Assembly (NCBI GenBank): GCA_030640885.1
Contig: DAOWIN010000120.1
Location: 1 to 15,486, forward strand
Direction of reading: 5' to 3'
DNA from: Candidatus Omnitrophota bacterium
Lineage (GTDB): Bacteria; Omnitrophota; 4484-213
DNA: 15,486 bases
Shown piece by piece: positions 8,140 to 14,249 of this stretch. Each line of letters opens with the position of its first letter. The first letter of the stretch is position 1. Both the position numbers and the translations under genes were made by a program. The notes beneath the pieces were generated by a model. That model had not been told where the DNA came from and did no database searches. It was given only the letters and a program-made list of their open reading frames with translations.

Positions 8140-8922
8140 ATGTTGAATAAAACCGCACATATAGATATTTTAGGTATAAAAATAAACATAATCCAAATTC
8201 CCCAAGTATTGCAAAAAATGGAAAAATGGATAGGAGAAAGGAATTTTGGCAATTATATCTGTATATCCAATATGAATGATATAGCATATAGTTATAGAAA
8301 TAAGAAGATAAAGGAAGCGACAAATGCGGCGAGTTTGTCCGTGCCCGATGGAATGTCCTTAGTATTTTTGGCAAGGTTAAAAGAATTTAAGATTAAAGAA
8401 AGGGTTTATGGGGCGGATTTAATGCAGGATTTTTTCAAGGTGGCGGCACAAAAAGGTTATAGCAGTTATTTCTATGGCGGTACCAACGAGGCGTTAAAAA
8501 AATTAATTGCAAATATAAAAAAGCAGTTTCCGCAATTAAAAATTGCTGGTTTTTATTCTCCGCCTTTTCGGGAATTAAATGAAAAAGAAAAGGAGAAAAA
8601 CATCGCTAAAATTAATAAAATTTCTCCCGATGTTCTTTGGGTGGGTTTGGGCTGTCCCAAACAGCAGTTATGGATGTTTGAGCATAAACACAAATTGAAA
8701 GTTCCAGCAATGGTGGGCGTGGGAGCGGCTTTTGATTTTCTTTCCGGAAATAAACCGCAGGCACCAAAATGGATGCGCAACAGTGGTTTAGAATGGCTGT
8801 TTCGTTTAATTAAAGAACCAAAACGGCTTTGGAAGCGTTATCTCATCGGCAATAGTTTATTTATTTTTCTGGTGTTAAAAGAAATGTTAAGAAAAAGACA
8901 TTCGCCTCAGCCGGATGTCTGA
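8140..8922 (+). CDS. WecG/TagA/CpsF family glycosyltransferase (GT26)
   Basis: GT26 enzyme, the family that adds N-acetylmannosamine(-uronic acid) or another second sugar to a polyprenyl-diphosphate-linked primer in enterobacterial common antigen, teichoic acid or capsule synthesis. Signatures are VPDGMSLV (residues 68-75), RVYGADLM (88-95), YFYGGTNEAL (110-119), VGLGCPKQQLWM (168-179), GVGAAFDFLSG (193-203) and GLEWLFRLIKEPKRLWKRY (216-234). In many relatives the early motif is a T-x-N-x-(D/E) stretch; here it reads SNMND (43-47). The C-terminal tail after the last hydrophobic segment (residues about 252-260) is encoded by a palindromic repeat, so its sequence is probably not functional. The start lies 1 nt after the previous stop without a ribosome site, suggesting coupling. 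It probably acts second, after the WcaJ-like enzyme encoded downstream. Confidence 0.9.
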   Translation: MLNKTAHIDILGIKINIIQIPQVLQKMEKWIGERNFGNYICISNMNDIAYSYRNKKIKEATNAASLSVPDGMSLVFLARLKEFKIKERVYGADLMQDFFKVAAQKGYSSYFYGGTNEALKKLIANIKKQFPQLKIAGFYSPPFRELNEKEKEKNIAKINKISPDVLWVGLGCPKQQLWMFEHKHKLKVPAMVGVGAAFDFLSGNKPQAPKWMRNSGLEWLFRLIKEPKRLWKRYLIGNSLFIFLVLKEMLRKRHSPQPDV

Positions 8923-8948
8923 TCAGCTATTCGCCTCAGGCGGATAGC
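8897..8948 (+). repeat. Two tandem 23-nt palindromic (REP-like) repeats
   Basis: Hairpin 1 (8897-8919) and hairpin 2 (8926-8948) share the core ATTCGCCTCAGSCGGAT and are spaced by 29 nt. Hairpin 2 has a 10-bp stem, GCTATTCGCC / GGCGGATAGC, with one T-G wobble and a TCA loop. Hairpin 1 has the same design with one C-C mismatch. Outer arms differ (GACAT versus GCTAT) but remain self-complementary, so pairing is kept while sequence changes. The first copy overlaps the 3' end and stop of the WecG-like gene; the second ends right at the ribosome site of the next gene. Confidence 0.85.
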
Positions 8949-8954
8949 AGGGAG
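8949..8954 (+). promoter_or_regulatory. Ribosome binding site for the epimerase gene
   Basis: AGGGAG is 5 nt before the ATG at 8960, one of the few clear Shine-Dalgarno sites in the window. It directly abuts the 3' arm of the palindrome ending at 8948. Confidence 0.65.
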
Positions 8955-8959
8955 AAAAA

Positions 8960-9979
8960 ATGGAATGGAAAAATAAGAAAATTTTGGTCACCGGCGGGGC
9001 TTCTTTTATCAGTTCGCATCTTATTGATTTACTTTTTGAAAGGGGAACGCAAAAGATACGCGTTGTTGATAATCTAAGCAGTGGTAAATTAGAGAATATT
9101 CAGCACTATATTGATGCAGGGAAAATTGAATTTCATGAAAAAGATTTACTTTGTCCGGGAGTTGCTCAAGAGATGGTAAAAGATATTGATGTAGTTTTTC
9201 ATTTAGCCGCTGACCATGGTGGAAGAGGATATGTTGACCTTCATCAGGCGGCTTGTGCGACAAATCTTGCTCTGGATGGAATTTTCATAAAAGCAGCCTA
9301 TGATGCCGGAGTAGAGAAATTTATCTTTGCTTCTTCGGGCTGTGTGTATCCCAATAATTTACAAACAGATCCCAATGAAAGTTTTTATCTTACCGAAGAA
9401 ATGGTTGGGCCTCCTTATGATGCCGATAATACATATGGTTGGGCAAAACTGATGGCTGAAATCACATTAAAGGCATATTATAAAGATTATGGAATGAAAT
9501 CCGTTTCCTGTCGCTTCTTTACTGTTTATGGTGAACGAGGCGTGGAAAATCACGCTGTAATGGCAATGATTGCCCGCGCTTTTATAAAACAAAATCCTTT
9601 TGAACTTTGGGGAACCGGTGAGCAGATTCGTAACTGGACTTATGTAAAAGATATTGTTGAAGGAATAATTATTTGCGCCGAAAAAGTGGACGATGGCAGT
9701 GCGATAAATTTAGGAACGATGGAGAGGATTAAGGTGATAGATGCGGCAAAGGAGGTTTTGCGTTATACGGGACACAAAGCAGAGATTAAATTATTGCCGG
9801 ATAAGCCTACTGGACCTTATAATCGTGTAGCCGATAATTCTTTGGCAAAGAGGATTTTAGATTGGCAGCCAAAGGTTAAATTCATCGATGGCTTGCATTG
9901 CACTATTGATTGGTATTACAAAACAAAAAATGTAGCAGAAGTCAAAAAAATATTTGCCAGAATGCTTACCGAACGCTAA
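8960..9979 (+). CDS. NAD-dependent sugar-nucleotide epimerase/dehydratase (extended SDR)
   Basis: Extended SDR acting on a nucleotide sugar (UDP-hexose 4-epimerase, GDP-mannose epimerase or similar). The cofactor loop reads TGGASFISSH (residues 11-20), where most relatives have TGGAGFIGSH, so two glycines are replaced by serine. Other motifs are VVDNLSSGK (35-43), FHLAADHGG (80-88), ASSGCVYP (124-131), the catalytic YGWAK (159-163), CRFFTVYGERG (184-194) and RNWTYVKDIVEGI (224-236). The AAD-x-GG segment resembles GDP-mannose 3,5-epimerases, whereas the rest is GalE-like, so the exact reaction is open. The length of 339 residues is normal. The start is supported by AGGGAG at 8949. It would supply a donor sugar to the surrounding transferases. 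Confidence 0.85.
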   Translation: MEWKNKKILVTGGASFISSHLIDLLFERGTQKIRVVDNLSSGKLENIQHYIDAGKIEFHEKDLLCPGVAQEMVKDIDVVFHLAADHGGRGYVDLHQAACATNLALDGIFIKAAYDAGVEKFIFASSGCVYPNNLQTDPNESFYLTEEMVGPPYDADNTYGWAKLMAEITLKAYYKDYGMKSVSCRFFTVYGERGVENHAVMAMIARAFIKQNPFELWGTGEQIRNWTYVKDIVEGIIICAEKVDDGSAINLGTMERIKVIDAAKEVLRYTGHKAEIKLLPDKPTGPYNRVADNSLAKRILDWQPKVKFIDGLHCTIDWYYKTKNVAEVKKIFARMLTER

Positions 9980-10018
9980 GTAAATTTCTCTAAAAAAATA
10001 CTACAAAGTTAAAACAAA

Positions 10019-11452
10019 ATGCACAAAACAAAATCTAAAATTAGTATTCTGTATATTTTAATAGATGCTATTCTTATTGCCTTTGCTGCCTATCTGCCTT
10101 ACATTTTAAAGTACAACAGCTTGCGTCTTTGCCATCTTTTAACCCTCCCTTTCATTTGGCAGAAATTGACCCTGCCTTCTTTCCCATTGCATTCTTTCGT
10201 ATTTCTTTTTTGGGGCATAGTCACCGTTTTAATTCTCAATAATTACAATCTATACGCAACTGACCGCGAGATGTCTATTCCGCAGGAGATAAAATTGGTC
10301 TTTAAGAGCGTATTTTTTTCTTCTATTCCCACTGCTTCCGCCGTTTTCTTTTTTAAGATAGCGGTTTTTTCACGCCTGATATTTGGACAAACCGCTGTTT
10401 TGATGTTTGTGAGTCTATTTTTTTGGCGGCTGATAAAAAGATTGATTGTGCGGTATCTTATTTCTCGTGGCTATAATAATCGCAATGTTTTAATTATTGG
10501 CGCTGGAAAAATCGGCAAGATATTAGCCAAAGAAATCAATAAAACCTCCTATTTAGGTTTGAAAATTGCTGGTTTCTTAGACGATCATAAGCAAGACTGC
10601 ATAAATGGCTATAAGATTTTAGGCAAGATTTCTGATTTTGAAGAGGTAGCGCAACAAAATTTTATTGATGAAGTTTTGGTAACTATTCCAGCCGAAAGAA
10701 GGAAAATAGCGCAGTTAATAGAGCAATGTAAATCTTCAAATGCAAGTGTAAAAGTAGTTCCGGATCAATTTGATTTTTCAATAAATGTTTTGAAAGATTT
10801 CCGCATTGGTTTTATACCATTGTTAGAATATTCTAGCAAAGCGGTTCATGGGACAGAGTTAATTGGCAAAAGAATTACCGATATAATTTTGTCGGCTGTC
10901 GGTTTGTTTTTGCTTTTTCCTTTATTTATTCTTTTAGCTATATTGATAAAGTTTAAGAGTAAAGGGGGCGTATTTTATATCTCCAAGAGGATTGGTAAGA
11001 AGGGGGAAATCTTTAACTTTTATAAATTTAGAACTATGGTGACCGATGCCGAAAAAATGCTCAAAGAGTTAAGAGAAAGAAACGAGACGGACGGCCCTAT
11101 TTTTAAAATAAAAAACGACCCGCGTATTACTCGCATAGGAAGATTTATGCGTCGCTACAGCCTTGATGAATTGCCGCAGTTGTGGAATGTTCTAAAAGGG
11201 GATATGAGCATAGTGGGACCACGTCCATTACCAGTAGGACAGGTGGAAAAAAAAGATTTAAAGCAATTAAAGCGATTAGAGATTAAACCCGGTATTAGCG
11301 GACTCTGGCAGATTAGAGGAAGAAGCGATGCCTCCTTTGGCCGTTTGATTAAATGGGATGTTTGGTATATTAGAAACTGGTCGCTCTGGCTGGATTTGAA
11401 GATAATTTTCAAAACTATTCCAGCAGTTTTAAAAGGGAAGGGAGCATACTAA
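10019..11452 (+). CDS. Polyprenyl glycosylphosphotransferase (WcaJ/ExoY-like), initiating sugar transferase
   Basis: Initiates repeat-unit synthesis by moving a sugar-1-phosphate from a nucleotide sugar onto undecaprenyl phosphate at the inner membrane. The 477-residue layout is that of the long WcaJ-type enzymes. Four hydrophobic segments lie in the first 145 residues. A CoA-binding/Rossmann-like domain has VLIIGAGKIG (157-166). A re-entrant hydrophobic helix spans about 285-310. The C-terminal catalytic domain has YKFRTMVTDAE (335-345), a basic TRIGRFMRRY (371-380), SLDELPQLWNVLKG (381-394), DMSIVGPRPLP (395-405) and KPGISGLWQIRGRS (423-436). The Asp-Glu pair in DELPQ and the PRP turn are the known active-site region. 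The start ATG lacks a ribosome site. It marks the locus as one using a polyprenyl-phosphate carrier; the first sugar is unknown. Confidence 0.95.
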   Translation: MHKTKSKISILYILIDAILIAFAAYLPYILKYNSLRLCHLLTLPFIWQKLTLPSFPLHSFVFLFWGIVTVLILNNYNLYATDREMSIPQEIKLVFKSVFFSSIPTASAVFFFKIAVFSRLIFGQTAVLMFVSLFFWRLIKRLIVRYLISRGYNNRNVLIIGAGKIGKILAKEINKTSYLGLKIAGFLDDHKQDCINGYKILGKISDFEEVAQQNFIDEVLVTIPAERRKIAQLIEQCKSSNASVKVVPDQFDFSINVLKDFRIGFIPLLEYSSKAVHGTELIGKRITDIILSAVGLFLLFPLFILLAILIKFKSKGGVFYISKRIGKKGEIFNFYKFRTMVTDAEKMLKELRERNETDGPIFKIKNDPRITRIGRFMRRYSLDELPQLWNVLKGDMSIVGPRPLPVGQVEKKDLKQLKRLEIKPGISGLWQIRGRSDASFGRLIKWDVWYIRNWSLWLDLKIIFKTIPAVLKGKGAY

Positions 11453-11453
11453 T

Positions 11454-11517
11454 AAAATGCAAAATGCAAAATGCAAAATGACAGATCAAAATGCAAAAAT
11501 CCGAAATCCGAAATCCG
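11454..11517 (+). repeat. Heptamer tandem repeats (AAAATGC)n and (AAATCCG)n
   Basis: Starting 2 nt after the transferase stop, AAAATGC occurs three times followed by AAAATGA (11454-11481), and once more at 11488. AAATCCG then occurs three times in a row (11497-11517). The remaining 45 nt to the likely start of the VanZ-like gene are AG-rich and look like degenerate repeat of the same style. No promoter or terminator is evident in this 110-nt gap. Confidence 0.9.
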
Positions 11518-11562
11518 AAAACTGAGGACAGTCTGCAGAAGACAGAAATAAAAAATTACAGA

Positions 11563-12072
11563 ATGCGAATTTCAAAACTGACAATTTTCATCGCCCTGTT
11601 TATAGTTATCTCTGCCGCCTTTATGCGGCAGTTGATGGATTTTACTAAACTTTATACTGGAGAAAAAGGATTTATAATCCTAATTGGATTACTTTCGTTA
11701 ATAGCAGGACTAAGTTTTTTGATTTGGACACTTAAAGCCAAGCCCGGTTTGATAAGAATATTAGGAGTTGCAATAGTATTAACAATTGGTTTGCTTTTCG
11801 CTTGGCAGATAAAAATTGTTGCCGAACGTATTCATATCTTAGAATACGGAGTTTTAGGGTGGTTTGTTAGCAGAGATTTAATCGCCAAAAACAGAGGCGT
11901 GAAAAAATTTAAGGGTATTATTTACGCCAGTCTTTTTGCTGCAGTGGCTGGTGTTATTGATGAAGCATTTCAAGCAGTATTGCCTTATCGCTATTGGGAT
12001 TTACGCGATATCCTATTTAATAGTTTAGGTGGAATATGGGGAATATCTTTGTATCTAGTCGGAATAAAATGA
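11563..12072 (+). CDS. VanZ-like family membrane protein
   Basis: Small polytopic protein with about four membrane helices, of the VanZ-like family. The family is named for a teicoplanin-resistance accessory gene, but its members are common in polysaccharide and envelope loci with unknown biochemical role. Conserved features are a histidine and HILEYGVLG (residues 91-99 from this start), an acidic VIDEAFQAVLPYR pattern (131-143), and DLRDILFNSLG (146-156). The frame is open back to an ATG at 11491, which would add 24 residues, but those are encoded by AAATCCG-type repeats and are hydrophilic. The ATG at 11563, just before the first membrane helix, is therefore the more likely start, although neither has a Shine-Dalgarno site. 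The stop overlaps the start of the next gene by 4 nt (ATGA), so translation is probably coupled. Confidence 0.83.
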   Translation: MRISKLTIFIALFIVISAAFMRQLMDFTKLYTGEKGFIILIGLLSLIAGLSFLIWTLKAKPGLIRILGVAIVLTIGLLFAWQIKIVAERIHILEYGVLGWFVSRDLIAKNRGVKKFKGIIYASLFAAVAGVIDEAFQAVLPYRYWDLRDILFNSLGGIWGISLYLVGIK

Positions 12073-12950
12073 ACAAGCAAACAAAAAGAAGTTTAAACAG
12101 AATGTTTTCTACGCTAGCTATTTTTTTTATTTTGCTTTCTTTGCCTGTTTTTGCGCAAACTGAGCCGTTAAAAATTCACTTTATTGATGTCGGTGAGGGC
12201 GATTCTATCCTTATTGAAGCGCCAAACCGAAAAGCTGTTTTGATAGATGCTGGAAATTTTATCAGTGGTTTTCGGGTAACGAGATATCTAAAACAGCAAG
12301 GCATCGAAAGCCTAAAATATCTTATCTTTACCCATCCTCATCTTGATCATATTGGCGGCGCCTTTTTTATTTTGCAAATGCTAAAGGTGAAAAATATCTG
12401 CGATAATGGGGAGGATTTGGACAATTTATCCAAATCCTCAGATGTTTATCGCTGGTATAAAGAGTTGTTAGGCAGGCACAAAAATTATCAGGTTTTAAGG
12501 GCAGGAGATGAGCTTTTTCTCGGCGCGGTGAGCCTAAAAGTGCTTTGGCCCCCTCAGCCGCTTATCTTTTCTGATTTTAATAGCAATTCTTTGCTAATTA
12601 TGCTAAAATATAATAAATTTTCTTGTCTTTTAAGCGGGGATTTAACCAGCTCAGCCGAAGAGAAACTTTTAGAACAAAATGCAGTCCTAAAAGCAGATGT
12701 TTTAAAGGTGGGACATCACGGGGCAAAGGATGCGAGCAGTAAGGAATTTTTAGATAGGGTGTGTTCTAAAATAGCCGTTATAAGCGTAAATGCTGAGAAC
12801 ATCCGCGGGTATCCTTCCGCCGCAGTGATAAAACGTCTGAAAAACAAAGGTATGCAAGTATACCGCACAGACAAAAATGGAGATATTGTGTTGACTGTTT
12901 TCGCAGACGGAAACTTCAAGTTGGAGGCGAAGCTTAACTATGCGAAATAA
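12069..12950 (+). CDS. Secreted ComEC/Rec2-type metallo-beta-lactamase-fold hydrolase
   Basis: Stand-alone metallo-beta-lactamase domain of the kind found at the C-terminus of ComEC, here without the channel domain. The start at 12069 (293 residues) gives the ATGA overlap with the VanZ-like gene and a proper N-terminal signal; an upstream in-frame ATG at 12036 would place eleven extra residues before it. A basic N-region, a hydrophobic core FSTLAIFFILLSLP (13-26) and VFA followed by Q (27-30) indicate export, with probable cleavage near 29/30. Catalytic-fold motifs are FIDVGEGDSILIE (38-50), VLIDAG (57-62), the metal-binding THPHLDH (88-94), LLSGD (187-191) and VGHHG (214-218). A late motif reads RGYPSAAVIKRL (246-257), where ComEC proteins usually have a histidine before the proline. 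It could hydrolyse nucleic acid or another phosphoester in the periplasm; the substrate is unknown. Confidence 0.87.
   Translation: MNKQTKRSLNRMFSTLAIFFILLSLPVFAQTEPLKIHFIDVGEGDSILIEAPNRKAVLIDAGNFISGFRVTRYLKQQGIESLKYLIFTHPHLDHIGGAFFILQMLKVKNICDNGEDLDNLSKSSDVYRWYKELLGRHKNYQVLRAGDELFLGAVSLKVLWPPQPLIFSDFNSNSLLIMLKYNKFSCLLSGDLTSSAEEKLLEQNAVLKADVLKVGHHGAKDASSKEFLDRVCSKIAVISVNAENIRGYPSAAVIKRLKNKGMQVYRTDKNGDIVLTVFADGNFKLEAKLNYAK
12923..12927 (+). promoter_or_regulatory. Ribosome binding site for the second ligase-like gene
   Basis: GGAGG lies inside the 3' end of the metallo-beta-lactamase gene, 12 nt before the ATG at 12940. It is the best Shine-Dalgarno match in the window and decides that start, even though the genes overlap by 11 nt. 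Confidence 0.65.
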
Positions 12951-14136
12951 TCTTGTAAAATTTTTTGACAGGGGCTTGTTTTTATTCCTATGTCTAATGC
13001 TTGCTTACGCTACTTTTGCTATTGCCGGAGCAGAGATTAGTTTTGGTTTTGCCTTTTTGTTTTTTATTCTTAAAAAAATTACCCAGAGAGCATCGTGGAA
13101 AAAGATAATTCCTTGGACAAAGTTAAATTTGCCTATATTCTGTTTTTTGGCCGCTTGCTTAATTTCATCTATAATTAGTATAGAACCGGGGAAAAGTTTC
13201 TATGCCCTCATCGCCAAAACATTGGAATATGTGATAATTTATTTTCTTTTTGTAGAATGCGTTGGCGTTAACAAAGAAAGATTTAATCTAATTCTAATTT
13301 TGTTATTTGTCTCTTGCGGATTATCTGTTATTGATGGGTTTTTCCAACAGGTTCACGGGGTGGATTTTATGCGTCTCCATCCTTTAGTTAACAACTGGCT
13401 CACTGCTGGATTTAAATACTATAACGATTTTGCCGCTTATCTAATTCTAATTTTGTTGCCAATTTTAGGCGCATTCTTTTACAAAAAAATAAAATTACCC
13501 ATCCGTTTTTTTGCTATCTTGCCCTTGACAATTTTAACCGCTGCCTGCTTAGCTCTGACTTATTCGCGAGGGGCTTGGGTAGGATTCCTCGTCGGATTTG
13601 TTCTTTTATTTATAGGAATATTTATCTATTCAGCAACTCCCAAACAGAGAATTTATCTGCCTATTTTAATTATCGCTTTTTGCGCGATTGTTGCCTTTAT
13701 TGCTCCTCCAGCAATGAAACAAAGAGCAATGTCTATTTTTCAGCTGGACAGTGCCGGGCGTTTAGGGAAAAACGGCTTATGGATGCAGGCAATAACATTG
13801 GTTAAGTATAAAGTATTTTTGGGGCAAGGTTTGGGCGTTTACAGGAGCATATCTAACGGGACATATGCCCATAATTGCTATCTTCAGATGTTAACCGAAA
13901 TAGGCATTGTTGGGCTTTTGTGTTTTTTATGGATTTTAGGAAGATTATTCAGATTGGGTATTGAGAATTTTAAAAAGAGCAGGGACTCCTTGCTTTTAGG
14001 GCTTCTTGCTGGTATAATAGCCTTTTCAGTTCACAGCTTTTTTGATACTAATCTTTATTCAGTGCAGTTATCTATTCTATTTTGGGCTATTTTAGGGATA
14101 ACAAGCTGCAGGCTGCAAGCCACAAGCTGCAAGTAA
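12940..14136 (+). CDS. O-antigen ligase-like (WaaL superfamily) membrane protein
   Basis: Polytopic inner-membrane protein of the O-antigen ligase / polymerase superfamily with about ten to twelve hydrophobic segments. It would transfer or polymerise undecaprenyl-linked glycan in the periplasm. Signatures are LTYSRGAWVGF (residues 206-216, the conserved S-R-G-A/T-W motif), the large periplasmic loop with GRLGKNGLWMQA (273-284) and GQGLGVY (295-301), and AHNCYLQMLTEIGIVGL (310-326, the conserved H-N-x-Y-L site). The length of 398 residues is typical. The last ten residues or so (389-398, SCRLQATSCK) are encoded by the CAAGCTGCAAG repeat array, so the original C-terminus has probably been replaced. 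It overlaps the hydrolase gene by 11 nt and closes the polysaccharide run. With the protein at 2684 it forms a polymerase/ligase pair; which is which cannot be settled here. Confidence 0.85.
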   Translation: MRNNLVKFFDRGLFLFLCLMLAYATFAIAGAEISFGFAFLFFILKKITQRASWKKIIPWTKLNLPIFCFLAACLISSIISIEPGKSFYALIAKTLEYVIIYFLFVECVGVNKERFNLILILLFVSCGLSVIDGFFQQVHGVDFMRLHPLVNNWLTAGFKYYNDFAAYLILILLPILGAFFYKKIKLPIRFFAILPLTILTAACLALTYSRGAWVGFLVGFVLLFIGIFIYSATPKQRIYLPILIIAFCAIVAFIAPPAMKQRAMSIFQLDSAGRLGKNGLWMQAITLVKYKVFLGQGLGVYRSISNGTYAHNCYLQMLTEIGIVGLLCFLWILGRLFRLGIENFKKSRDSLLLGLLAGIIAFSVHSFFDTNLYSVQLSILFWAILGITSCRLQATSCK

Positions 14137-14246
14137 GAAACTACAAGCCACAAGTTGCAAGTCACAAGTTGCAAGCAAGAAACCTAATCTATAAGATTTC
14201 TTTTCTTTTTCTTGCCTGTAGCTTGTAGCCTGTAGCTTGTAGCTTG
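14102..14246 (+). repeat. CAAGCTGCAAG-type repeat array with long inverted symmetry
   Basis: The left half (14102-14178) contains several degenerate copies of CAAG(C/T)TGCAAG and CAAGCCACAAG. The right half (14211-14246) contains the same unit inverted, as repeated TAGCTTG and CTGTAGCTTG. The outer arms 14102-14119 and about 14229-14246 pair over 18 nt with two G-T (G-U in RNA) wobbles. Inner segments such as CAAGAAA and TTTCTTG pair too, around a small AATCT-ATA-AGATT hairpin and a T-rich tract (14197-14210). It overlaps the ligase C-terminus and reaches to within 4 nt of the pheS ATG. It may act as a terminator or stable mRNA structure. No promoter or ribosome site for pheS is visible in it. 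Confidence 0.85.
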
Positions 14247-14249
14247 AAA

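Noticed and set aside
12036..12068. Upstream ATG as start of the metallo-beta-lactamase gene
   Set aside because: It would place eleven residues before the basic N-region of a good signal peptide and overlap the VanZ-like gene by 37 nt. The ATG at 12069 gives the usual 4-nt overlap.
13575..13805. A 76-codon plus-strand open frame in another phase
   Set aside because: It is contained within the ligase-like gene, with no start signal or motif. It is a frame shadow.
14102..14246. Possible CRISPR array
   Set aside because: The repeated units are short, degenerate and partly inverted, with no unique spacers of regular length and no cas genes nearby.
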